14,120 nt of DNA from DASYYE01 sp035946955. Its GTDB lineage: Bacteria > Actinomycetota > Actinomycetes > Streptosporangiales > Streptosporangiaceae. Every line of letters starts with the position of its first letter. The stretch's first letter is position 1. Shown piece after piece: positions 7,068 through 13,327 of this stretch. The notes under the pieces were generated by a model. That model did not search any database, was not told the DNA's origin, and saw only the letters and a list, made by a program, of their open reading frames with translations. The DNA is taken from contig DASYYE010000438.1 in assembly GCA_035946955.1 (NCBI GenBank), forward strand, positions 1 to 14,120, in the 5' to 3' direction. A program made the translations under genes and the position numbers.

Positions 7068-7343
7068 TCACCCCGCCCCAAGCGCCGTCGCGGCCAGGTG
7101 CGCGCTCTCGCACGGCCACAGGCCGCCGCAGCACACACAGAGGCTGCCCGCATGGACGTGGTCACTCAGGACACTGACAGCGGTCGACCGCAGCCGGTCT
7201 AATGCCGCGTTGCCCCCGCCGGTGCCTGGGCCCGATCCCCGATCGGCTTCCTCACTGGTCTGGTATCCGGGCAACGCCGGCCGGACCTCACGCGGGGCAG
7301 GACCGCCAGGGCACATCGACCGACGGCGGGGATCGTCAGACAT
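7068..7343 (-). CDS. Small Cys-rich protein with CVCCGGLWPC motif
   Basis: 91 aa from ATG 7343, 4 nt after AAGGAG (7348-7353). The first half is polar and Gly/Pro-rich and probably disordered. The C-terminal part, AVSVLSDHVHAGSLCVCCGG then LWPCESAHLAA, has four Cys and nearby His residues that could bind zinc or an Fe-S cluster. Similar short CxCCG..WPC proteins occur beside RsbW-like ATPases and XRE regulators in actinomycetes, as far as I recall, but I know of no assigned function. It is the first gene of the 7343-3677 operon and ends 3 nt before the ATPase start. The candidate operator at 7408-7427 is 65 bp upstream. Confidence 0.65.
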   Translation of the reverse strand: MSDDPRRRSMCPGGPAPREVRPALPGYQTSEEADRGSGPGTGGGNAALDRLRSTAVSVLSDHVHAGSLCVCCGGLWPCESAHLAATALGAG

Positions 7344-7623
7344 GGCGCTCCTTGCGAAACGGTGCGGAGAGGCTGTTGGTGATCCTGACAATCTGAGATC
7401 GCGAAGCCACTCCCCGCAGTGGGAGAAAAGTAGTTCCCTCGTCACGCACGGCGCTGCAATCCGCGGACACCGCAGACGGCGGAATGCGTCTCACCACCGC
7501 GAACTGCTGACCGGTTGCGGAGTGGGCACCGAGCCCGAGAGCGGCGCAGACCCGTGGGCGGCGGGCGGGGGCACACACACGGGGCTCATACCGGGCCGAG
7601 GCGCTGCCAGGTGCGGGCTGCAT
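7336..7623 (-). pseudogene. Doubtful 95-aa frame, possible permease-tail remnant
   Basis: The minus-strand ATG at 7623 has GAAGGG about 6 nt upstream and runs 95 codons, ending 8 nt inside the start of the small Cys-rich gene. Its residues ARRPRVCAALGLGAH match ARRPQVYAAIGLGAH at the permease C-terminus, in the same reading phase. The rest resembles nothing I know. It also contains the operator-like repeat at 7408-7427. It may be a remnant of a duplicated permease end captured in the control region, or a short translated leader. Confidence that it is a functional gene is low. Confidence 0.2.
7408..7427. promoter_or_regulatory. Inverted repeat, candidate operator copy 3
   Basis: CACTCCCCGCAGTGGGAGAA: CTCCC and GGGAG half-sites with the flanking CA and GT partly kept and the same 6-base centre as copies 1 and 2. 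It lies 65-84 bp upstream of the ATG at 7343 that opens the five-gene minus-strand operon. The match to 661-680 and 729-748 suggests one regulator acts on both regions; this is inference. Confidence 0.5.
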
Positions 7624-7666
7624 TGGTTGCCCTTCTCGTGCGTGGTTTATCGGGCACGAGCAGTCA

Positions 7667-7682
7667 ACGCCGGTCCCGGCGT
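7667..7682. repeat. Short perfect inverted repeat
   Basis: ACGCCGGTCCCGGCGT: 7-base arms with a 2-base centre, 69-84 bp upstream of the XRE regulator start. It could be an operator or part of a promoter-proximal hairpin. Being short and GC-rich, it may also be chance. Confidence 0.3.
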
Positions 7683-7696
7683 AACCTGAAGACGTT

Positions 7697-7727
7697 GCCC
7701 CGTTGCCCACGACGCGGGCAACGGGGC
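7697..7727. promoter_or_regulatory. Perfect 12-bp inverted repeat upstream of the XRE regulator
   Basis: GCCCCGTTGCCC, a 7-base centre, then GGGCAACGGGGC. The left arm is preceded by another GTTGCCC, so GTTGCCC occurs at 7694-7700 and again at 7702-7708. It ends 23 bp before ATG 7751. That position suits autoregulation by the XRE protein, or a 5'-leader hairpin that hides the start. There is no T-tract, so it is not a canonical terminator. Confidence 0.6.
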
Positions 7728-7750
7728 AGACGTGAGTGGGCACACGTGGC

Positions 7751-9079
7751 ATGAGTGACTTCGGAGACGAACTAGGCCGGCTCTGCCGGGCACGCGGCGT
7801 GTCGCTGCATGCGCTGGCCCGCCAGTCGCACTACGACGTGGGCTACCTGTCCAAGGTGGCCAACGGGCACAAACGGGGCTCCCGCGACCTGGCTGCGGCG
7901 CTGGATACACACCTCAGCGCGGAAGGCGCCCTCCTGGCGGCCTGGGAGAATTCCGCGTCCCCAGCCACCCGAATGACGTCGCCGACAGCGTGGCCCAGGT
8001 TGCCCAGGCAATCACCGTCTCGGCGCCTTGCCGGCCAACCTGTGAGCGCGGGTGCTGCGATGGCCCTGCCTGGCTTGCAGTTAGTACCCGCCACCGCGAC
8101 CTCGCAGGCAGGTGGCGGCTCCGACCTGGCTGCCATGCATGGGTTCCGGTGCGCCGACCGGCAAGTAGGCGGCGGTCACCTCTATGCCACCGTCCTGTGT
8201 TACCTGCACACGGCGGTGGCACCCCGCCTCTTCAGCCCGGACGGCGGTGGGGCTGAAGGAAACAGCCTCACTGCGGCGGGTGCCCTGACCGAGATGGCCG
8301 GGTGGATGGCGCATGACGCGGGGTGTGACGAAGCCGCCGGCCAGCACTTCCACCGCTCATTCGGGCTGGCCACCGCTGGCGGCGACCACCAGCTCACCGC
8401 CCATGTCCTGGGCAGCATGAGCCACCTGGCGCTGCACCGGGACGAGCCAGCCAGGGCAATCAGCCTCGCCCGCCAGGGGCAAGAGGTGTTGGCCCAGGCA
8501 CCACCGAACCCAGGTCTGGGGGCCCGGCTGCTGGCGCTAGAGGCCCGCGGGCTGGCCGCGCTGCCACAGCCTGAGCCCGCTGCCTGCGCCAGGGTCCTGC
8601 TGCGGGCCGAGCAGGCACTGGACCAGGACCATACCGAGCCTTCGCCGTGGACCAGCCGGTTCGACGAGGGCTCACTCGCCAGTGAGGCGGCCCGCAGCCT
8701 GCGCCAACTCGGCCAGTACGAGGCCGCTGCCCGGCACGCGCAGCGCATCATCGAGCTGCGTCCCGGCAGCCATGCACGGAGCCGCGCGTTCGGGCAGCTC
8801 CTGCTCGCCAGCGTCCTCGTCGCGCAAGGTGAGCCAGAAGCAGCCTGCGCCGCAGCGCGGCAGGCACTCGATGCCACGCAGACACTCAGCTCCTACCTGG
8901 TCGTCCAGCAGGTCCGCGAGCTGGCCAACCTGCTGCAGCCCTATCATGCGTGCAGCGCCGTCGCGGACTTCCTCACCGCCGCCCGTGCCGCGCTGAGTGA
9001 ACGCCTCTGGCTCTATTCCTGGCTGGGCGCCAACGAGGGCAACAGCACATACACAGCCTCTGCGGAGCCGGCCCCGTGA
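7751..9079 (+). CDS. XRE-family regulator with helical-repeat C-terminal domain
   Basis: 442 aa from ATG 7751; an in-frame GTG at 7736 would add five residues, and neither start has a strong Shine-Dalgarno. Residues 3-60 form an XRE-type HTH (ELGRLCRARGVSLHALARQS then YDVGYLSKVANGHKRGSRDL). From about residue 120 the protein is almost all helical, with TPR-like units (AAGALTEMAGWMAHDAGCDE; ALDATQTLSSYLVVQQVREL), as in large actinomycete regulators that sense a ligand or peptide through a helical superhelix. The region of codons for residues 75-100 is odd, since another frame reads more like a protein there. Its stop overlaps the Nudix gene (GTGA). It may bind the repeat at 7697-7727. Confidence 0.85.
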   Translation: MSDFGDELGRLCRARGVSLHALARQSHYDVGYLSKVANGHKRGSRDLAAALDTHLSAEGALLAAWENSASPATRMTSPTAWPRLPRQSPSRRLAGQPVSAGAAMALPGLQLVPATATSQAGGGSDLAAMHGFRCADRQVGGGHLYATVLCYLHTAVAPRLFSPDGGGAEGNSLTAAGALTEMAGWMAHDAGCDEAAGQHFHRSFGLATAGGDHQLTAHVLGSMSHLALHRDEPARAISLARQGQEVLAQAPPNPGLGARLLALEARGLAALPQPEPAACARVLLRAEQALDQDHTEPSPWTSRFDEGSLASEAARSLRQLGQYEAAARHAQRIIELRPGSHARSRAFGQLLLASVLVAQGEPEAACAAARQALDATQTLSSYLVVQQVRELANLLQPYHACSAVADFLTAARAALSERLWLYSWLGANEGNSTYTASAEPAP

Positions 9080-9639
9080 ACACCGACCCACCGCTGTACG
9101 AACGCGACCCGCAGGCATGGCAAGCACACCTGGCCGAAGGCAACGCCACCCAGCCACGCAAACGAGTCGGCGCCGACATCCTGCTCCGCGACACCCACGG
9201 CCGGATCTTGCTGGTCGACCCCGACTACAAGCCGGACTGGGATCTGCCAGGTGGGATGAGCGAAGCGAACGAGCCACCCACTGACACCGTCCGCCGCGAG
9301 GTCAAGGAAGAACTCGGCTTGGAGGTCCAGACGGGTGCGCTGCTCTGCCTGGACTGGGTGTCACCCCACGGGCCATGGGACGACTCACTCATGTTCATCT
9401 TCGACGGCGGCGTCCTCAGCGACGAACAAGCCACCCGCCTCACCCCCACCGACGGCGAACTGGCAGCCTTCGAGTTCTGCACCGAAGAACAAGCAGCCAA
9501 ACGGCTCCGCCCCTACATGTCGAGACGGCTCAGTGCGGCGCTCGACGCACTGCACAAGGGGCAGACCGCCTACCTGCAAGACGGCTGGCCTGCACAACCA
9601 TTCCACGTGGATGGGGCGAGCCAACCGGCACCCGGCTAG
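9076..9639 (+). CDS. Nudix hydrolase
   Basis: 187 aa from GTG 9076, sharing GTGA with the end of the XRE regulator, so the two are translationally coupled. A full Nudix box is present: G-M-S-E-A-N-E, seven residues, then REVKEELGL, matching Gx5Ex7REUxEExGU. Nudix enzymes cleave a nucleoside diphosphate linked to another group, using Mg/Mn held by the REUxEE glutamates. The N-terminus (YERDPQAWQAHLAEGNATQP) and the late segment FCTEEQAAKRLRPYMSRRL are common in actinomycete Nudix proteins found next to XRE regulators. The exact substrate is unknown. It may be a household-cleaning enzyme or produce a signal for the regulator; the latter is speculation. Confidence 0.88.
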   Translation: MNTDPPLYERDPQAWQAHLAEGNATQPRKRVGADILLRDTHGRILLVDPDYKPDWDLPGGMSEANEPPTDTVRREVKEELGLEVQTGALLCLDWVSPHGPWDDSLMFIFDGGVLSDEQATRLTPTDGELAAFEFCTEEQAAKRLRPYMSRRLSAALDALHKGQTAYLQDGWPAQPFHVDGASQPAPG

Positions 9640-9881
9640 CGCCGCTGACAAACCACCACGTGTCACGCTGACTTCGAAAGCTGAAACACCCTTCAACGCC
9701 TCGCGGAGAGGATGCAATCCCGTGTGGCGGCTGACGACGAACGGCGAGGTGAGCCGACTCCTGAGTTCCGGGTTGCCGCAAGAAGTAGGCTGCGCAGTCT
9801 GGCTCGCAGCGTCCGCGTGGTCTCGCCGGTCCCATCCGCCCGGCGCTGTGGCAGATGCTGGATGAGCTGCTGGCCAGTGCG
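9640..9881. other. Intergenic stretch between convergent Nudix genes
   Basis: 242 bases between the stops of two convergent Nudix genes. No open frame with a usable ribosome binding site was seen. It contains a solitary sequence (9690-9720) resembling the general form of a CRISPR repeat, with no second copy or spacer nearby. No strong terminator hairpin was identified. Confidence 0.4.
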
Positions 9882-10376
9882 TTATACGGCCTGGCGTGAA
9901 GCCCCACGGACCAGCCGGTGGTTGAGTTCCCACAAGGCATTGCGGTTGGAGTCCCAGCGCAGCGCCCGCGCCGCGTCATCGAATCCGAACCACCGGTACT
10001 CGGTGTGCTCGCTAGAGACACTGAGGTCCGTCTGAGCGCCCAGGACCCCGAACGCGTGTTCAGGGATCACCAGGACGTCGGGGCCCCACCGGAAGTCACC
10101 GGTCACGTTGACCACCGGGATCGTCGCGGTGGAATCAAGTGCAGTGAAGTCCGCGTCCAGCGGCAGCCCCGCCTCCTCGGCCGTCTCACGCCGGGCAGCC
10201 ACCAGCGGGGACTCACCCGCCTCGCCGCCGCCAGCGACCCCCTGCCAGTAGCCTGCGTCTGAGCGCTTGAACAGCGCGTACACAAAACCACCGGCGCCGT
10301 CGTCCCGATAGGGGAACACGAGAATCTGGAACGCCGCCCGGCCCGTGACCTCATCCACGCTCGCAGCTGCTGTCAT
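9882..10376 (-). CDS. NudB-like Nudix hydrolase (dihydroneopterin triphosphate type)
   Basis: 164 aa from ATG 10376. The N-terminus has FQILVFPYRDD, then ALFKRSDAGYWQGVAGGGE, leading into the Nudix box G-G-G-E-A-G-E, seven residues, RETAEEAGL, all consensus residues present. The WQ-V-GG-E stretch and the end HTEYRWFGFDDAARALRWDS followed by NRNALWELNHRL resemble NudB, which releases pyrophosphate from 7,8-dihydroneopterin triphosphate in folate synthesis. Pterin specificity is a family-based suggestion, not proven. It is divergent from the CofE-like ligase with 164 bp between the two starts, so shared control is plausible, and pterin/deazaflavin-like chemistry would link the pair. Confidence 0.82.
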   Translation of the reverse strand: MTAAASVDEVTGRAAFQILVFPYRDDGAGGFVYALFKRSDAGYWQGVAGGGEAGESPLVAARRETAEEAGLPLDADFTALDSTATIPVVNVTGDFRWGPDVLVIPEHAFGVLGAQTDLSVSSEHTEYRWFGFDDAARALRWDSNRNALWELNHRLVRGASRQAV

Positions 10377-10525
10377 GACGACAACCGTATGTTCCCAGCG
10401 ATCTGAGGTGCCACGCGTCGGCCGTTACCCCACGGCCGGGCATCCGTTGCCCATAAGCAAGCAATAGCCGTCACGGATAAGGACGACGCCGCTCCATAGT
10501 TTCCGCAACATCTATCTGCTCACCC

Positions 10526-10531
10526 AAGGAG
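10526..10531 (+). promoter_or_regulatory. Ribosome binding site of the CofE-like gene
   Basis: AAGGAG is 9 nt before TTG 10541 and 21 nt before the next in-frame ATG at 10553. It decides the TTG start. Confidence 0.6.
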
Positions 10532-10540
10532 CCTGACCGA

Positions 10541-11341
10541 TTGACCTGGGATATGACATTCCGGGGCCTGCCCGGAATCCCCCTCGTTCAGCCCGGAGAT
10601 GACCTGCCGGCCATCATCGCGAAAGCGGCCGAGGACGACGGGCTGACGTTCACCGACGGCGACGTCGTCGTCGTGGCGCAGAAGATCGTCTCCAAGGCCG
10701 AAGGGCGCACCGTGCGCCTGGCCGACGTCCACCCAAGCCAGCAGGCAGAAGACCTCGCCCGCCGTACCGGACGTGACGCCCGGCTGTGTCAGCTCTACCT
10801 GGACGAGTCCAAGGCCATCCTGGACGTCAAAGGCCGCCATGTAGTGACGCTCCACCGGCTCGGCTTCATCGGCACCGGCGCCGGCGTGGACAGGTCCAAC
10901 GCCGGGGACGCCTCCGACGCCACTGCGGTGCTGCTGCCGCTTCACCCCGACGCCTCGGCACGCCACATCCGCGACCGCCTCCGCGAACTCACCGGCGCGA
11001 CCCTCGCGGTCATCGTTTCCGACTCCTTCGGCAGTGCCAACCGGGAAGGCGCCTACGGCGCGGCAATTGGCATCGCTGGCATCCGCCACCTCGAAGAACC
11101 CGAGGACGAGGCCGACCTGTACGGCACCCCCAGTAGGCCCCTGATGAACAGGGTCGATGAGATCGCCTCCGCCGCGTCCATCCTCATGGGCCAAACCGCC
11201 GCCGCCCGGCCCGTCATCCTCGCCCGCGGCGTCCCCTACACCCCTGATGAGAACGCGTCCCTAGCACGGCTCCTTATCGAGCCGACGCTGCCCGAAGCCA
11301 CTGGCGGGCCGATGGAAACTGACATCACGGTCACCCGATGA
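10541..11341 (+). CDS. CofE-like F420-0:gamma-glutamyl ligase homologue, divergent
   Basis: 266 aa from TTG 10541. Family signatures run in order: GIPLVQPGDDLPAIIAKAAE, GDVVVVAQKIVSKAEGR, AGVDRSN, LLPLHPDASA, VIVSDSFG, AIGIAG, ADLYGTPSRPLMNRVDEIAS and VILARG. CofE enzymes add glutamate to coenzyme F420-0 using GTP and metal. The acidic residues of AGVD and VSD are kept, but the usual N-A-G-V-D becomes TGAGVD, the usual T-D-T-x-G-R becomes SDSFGS, and the usual R-G-x-D-x-Y-G-R-x-L block is changed. The length matches stand-alone CofE; the nitroreductase domain of actinobacterial FbiB is absent. It is probably a paralogue acting on another substrate, perhaps a pterin or amide-forming step next to the NudB-like gene; this is inference. 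Confidence 0.8.
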   Translation: MTWDMTFRGLPGIPLVQPGDDLPAIIAKAAEDDGLTFTDGDVVVVAQKIVSKAEGRTVRLADVHPSQQAEDLARRTGRDARLCQLYLDESKAILDVKGRHVVTLHRLGFIGTGAGVDRSNAGDASDATAVLLPLHPDASARHIRDRLRELTGATLAVIVSDSFGSANREGAYGAAIGIAGIRHLEEPEDEADLYGTPSRPLMNRVDEIASAASILMGQTAAARPVILARGVPYTPDENASLARLLIEPTLPEATGGPMETDITVTR

Positions 11342-11406
11342 ACCAGCTCCCTGCGTTGGGCGCGGACAAACTCAGCCTGTCTCTCTCGATCCTGACTTGG
11401 GGCCGG

Positions 11407-12192
11407 CTACCCCGTGACCACGACCTGGAACGCCTCCGCGAGCCGGTCTTCCGCCATCCCGGCACCCACCGTGTTGCCCGCGATGCGCTCACGCAACCAG
11501 TCGCGGAGCGTATCTGGGTCCTTGACCTGGCTGACGTGGGCTTGGACGGCCGTTACCTTGCGGTCGAACGTGCTCGTGACGTCCACATAGTGGTTGACCT
11601 CCATCTGTGGGCTGTTGAGCAGCCACACCTCCCGTACGGTCCACGGCTCCAGCCCTTCGCTCTCACAAAGGTGAGGGAGGGCGAACCTGTTGCTGGCATC
11701 GGGATAGACCGCCTCCAGCGTCGCGGCCCCGGCAGCGAGGTGATCGGGGTGACAGCTGCGGAACCGCTGCCAGTTCCATTCCGGGCTCCACGTCACCACC
11801 CGCTCGGGGCGAACCCGCCGGATCTCCCGGACGAGTTCCTCATGCAACTCACGGCGGACGCCGCGCAGCCCTTGCTCGGGAAGACCCAGGAACCGCACGG
11901 ACTTCACTCCCAAGACCTCAGCCGCGCGCCGCTGCTCAGCCCGGCGGATACCAGGAACCTCATCCCGCAGGACGCTGGGGTCGAACCCACCCCTCTCACC
12001 ATCGGTCAGCACGCAGTATGAGACCTCGATGCCCCGGTCGGCCCAGCCCGCGACCGTGCCACCGAGCCAAAACTCGGCGTCGTCGGGATGCGCCACCACC
12101 ACCAAGACCCGTGCCACCTGATTGTCCGGCAGAACCGGCACCGTCAACCCTGCAGCCGGGCTCTGAGCGATCTCCGTCACCACGCTCCTCAC
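11407..12192 (-). CDS. PIG-L/LmbE-family deacetylase
   Basis: 261 aa from GTG 12192; further GTGs at 12183 and 12180, just after a GAGGAG, are alternatives. VLVVVAHPDDAEFWLGGTVA carries the zinc- and base-forming A-H-P-D-D motif, and SCHPDHLAAG supplies the second metal-site histidine pair (H-x-x-H). LTDGERGG and the WNWQRF segment are also typical. The family removes acetyl groups from N-acetylglucosamine derivatives such as mycothiol or teicoplanin-type intermediates, or related amides. It lies 17 nt after the 115-aa protein and downstream of the nuclease, so it may be the third gene of that operon. Whether it works with them is unknown. Confidence 0.88.
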   Translation of the reverse strand: MRSVVTEIAQSPAAGLTVPVLPDNQVARVLVVVAHPDDAEFWLGGTVAGWADRGIEVSYCVLTDGERGGFDPSVLRDEVPGIRRAEQRRAAEVLGVKSVRFLGLPEQGLRGVRRELHEELVREIRRVRPERVVTWSPEWNWQRFRSCHPDHLAAGAATLEAVYPDASNRFALPHLCESEGLEPWTVREVWLLNSPQMEVNHYVDVTSTFDRKVTAVQAHVSQVKDPDTLRDWLRERIAGNTVGAGMAEDRLAEAFQVVVTG

Positions 12193-12209
12193 CGCTCATC
12201 CGGCCGACC

Positions 12210-12557
12210 TCACGGGTGGGTCGCGATCGTTACCTGCAAGCCATAGGAGAGCAGAACCGGCCGGCCTGTCTCTTTGATGGCGTCGAAGACTCGCTGGGCG
12301 ATGGCCAGCTGGCGGTCTTCGTCGCGGCCGGTGTCCTGCACGCTGACCCAGTACCGGTACCGCGAGACCGGCAGGTCCACGTCGTCCTCGAACGGGTGGC
12401 TGTCGTGGAAGAACACCTGGGTGGGGCCGACCGCCAAGACGGGTACGGGCTCGACGTCCCGGCTGGGCTCAAAGGCGGCGCCGAGCGCGGTAGCGATGAC
12501 CTCCCGCACCTCGGCAGCCGGGTCGGTGGCGGCGATGAAGACGTCATGGGGGGTCAT
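12210..12557 (-). CDS. 115-aa protein, candidate immunity partner of the nuclease
   Basis: ATG 12557 is preceded by GGGAGGAG (12565-12572) at 7 nt and lies within the last codons of the nuclease gene, overlapping by 14 nt. The protein is acidic and mixed alpha/beta (DPAAEVREVIATALGAAFEP, PVLAVGPTQVFFHD, RYRYWVSVQD, LAIAQRVFDAIKETGRPVLL), with no Cys, signal peptide or membrane segment. I do not recognise the family. The gene order (nuclease first, small acidic protein right behind with overlap) is that of toxin-immunity pairs, so immunity is the leading guess. It may instead be a general accessory protein shared with the PIG-L gene. Confidence 0.6.
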   Translation of the reverse strand: MTPHDVFIAATDPAAEVREVIATALGAAFEPSRDVEPVPVLAVGPTQVFFHDSHPFEDDVDLPVSRYRYWVSVQDTGRDEDRQLAIAQRVFDAIKETGRPVLLSYGLQVTIATHP

Positions 12558-13131
12558 CTGCTGGCTCCTCCCGCCGGGCGGTCTCGATCACGTACCCGTC
12601 ACCAAGAATCAGAATTGTCTCGTAGTGGTCGCGGCCCCACGGGCTGCTCAGGAACCGCCGCAGCCCGAGCGCCGCGCCGTCCTCACCTAGGCCGCTGCCC
12701 CGGGCGTCCACCACCACGTTCGGCGCCTGGCCTCTCGCGGCCAGCAACTGGTTCTTGATGGTGGCATCCGTCGCGCCCGGCCGGACACTCTTGAACTCCG
12801 TCACCCGGTCATCCACCAGCGCGTCCGGCTGCCGGCACCGCAGGCTGTGGTCTTCCGCTAACGCGGTCACCACGGCGCCCCGGCCAGCGAGCGCATCGGC
12901 GATCGCCCGCTCGGCAGGCTGGAAGACCCGCGCCCCCTCATCCACCACACCGTCGCCGCGCCGGTCCACTGCTCGGTCCGCCTCAGCGCGCTTGCGCGCA
13001 TCTGCGGCACCGGAGGTGGCACGATCCGCGAACCCAGCGGAGGACGGGTGGTTCGGGGGAAGTGCATCGAGCCTGGCCCGCAGGTCAGCGGCCAGGGTGG
13101 CTTCCTCTTCCGGCCGGTCCAAGGAGCGCAA
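12544..13131 (-). CDS. CdiA-CT-like PD-(D/E)XK nuclease, orphan toxin domain
   Basis: 195 aa if started at TTG 13131, 6 nt after GGGAGGA (13138-13144). A TTG at 13272 with AAAGGAG 10 nt upstream would add 47 residues, but that extension is of lower GC and looks non-coding. Residues 1-35 (LRARLDALPPNHPSSAGF) form a linker seen upstream of polymorphic toxin ends. Residues 70-145 hold VFQPAERAIADALAGRGAVV, then QPDALVDDRVTEFKSV with P102-D103, E112 and K114, the PD-ExK nuclease core, and AARGQAPNVVVDARGSGL. This resembles the CdiA C-terminal tRNA nuclease class. There is no secretion or delivery domain. It is followed by an overlapping 115-aa protein and a PIG-L deacetylase. Confidence 0.72.
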   Translation of the reverse strand: MRSLDRPEEEATLAADLRARLDALPPNHPSSAGFADRATSGAADARKRAEADRAVDRRGDGVVDEGARVFQPAERAIADALAGRGAVVTALAEDHSLRCRQPDALVDDRVTEFKSVRPGATDATIKNQLLAARGQAPNVVVDARGSGLGEDGAALGLRRFLSSPWGRDHYETILILGDGYVIETARREEPADDPP

Positions 13132-13137
13132 CCTGCA

Positions 13138-13144
13138 TCCTCCC
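13138..13144 (-). promoter_or_regulatory. Ribosome binding site supporting the short nuclease start
   Basis: GGGAGGA on the minus strand, 6 nt before TTG 13131. It favours the 195-aa form over the 242-aa form starting at TTG 13272. Confidence 0.5.
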
Positions 13145-13327
13145 AGGTTCTCGATGTCATTTGGCCGCGCAATGGCACACCAGCAGTATGGCCGACTGAG
13201 TGATGGAGGTTCAGGTTCGGCTACCTCATTGCTGACAGAGCTGGCCATGGCACAGCGGCGAATGCGAGTCAATGTCCGCTTGCTCCTTTAGCCTCTTCCT
13301 GAAGGCATCTGAGGAGCCGGATTCAGG

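Larger units (their letters stand above)
7344..7750. promoter_or_regulatory. Divergent control region with three inverted repeats
   Basis: These 407 bases separate the minus-strand operon (start 7343) from the XRE regulator (start 7751). They hold inverted repeats at 7408-7427, 7667-7682 and 7697-7727, and a 45-bp stretch (7522-7566) resembling the end of the permease gene. A minus-strand open frame (7336-7623) crosses the region with a plausible Shine-Dalgarno but contains the operator-like repeat; it is treated separately as a doubtful remnant. No -10/-35 pair was convincing. Confidence 0.6.

Noticed and set aside
6421..7689. 422-codon open frame on the plus strand
   Set aside because: It lies opposite three minus-strand genes with clear domains and coupled starts; its translation is low in order, rich in Pro/Arg/Ser, and matches no family. 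It is a GC-rich antisense frame.
9712..10035. 107-codon plus-strand frame starting within the CRISPR-like sequence
   Set aside because: Its Shine-Dalgarno touches the start with no spacing, and half of it is antisense to the NudB-like gene.
11338..12021. 227-codon plus-strand frame whose ATG overlaps the CofE-like stop
   Set aside because: The overlap is tempting, but the frame is antisense to the PIG-L gene, whose H-P-D-D and H-P-D-H motifs are certain, and it has no recognisable domain.
12018..12758. 246-codon plus-strand frame across three minus-strand genes
   Set aside because: It is antisense to genes with better codon use and motifs; the translation is Arg/Pro-rich with no domain.
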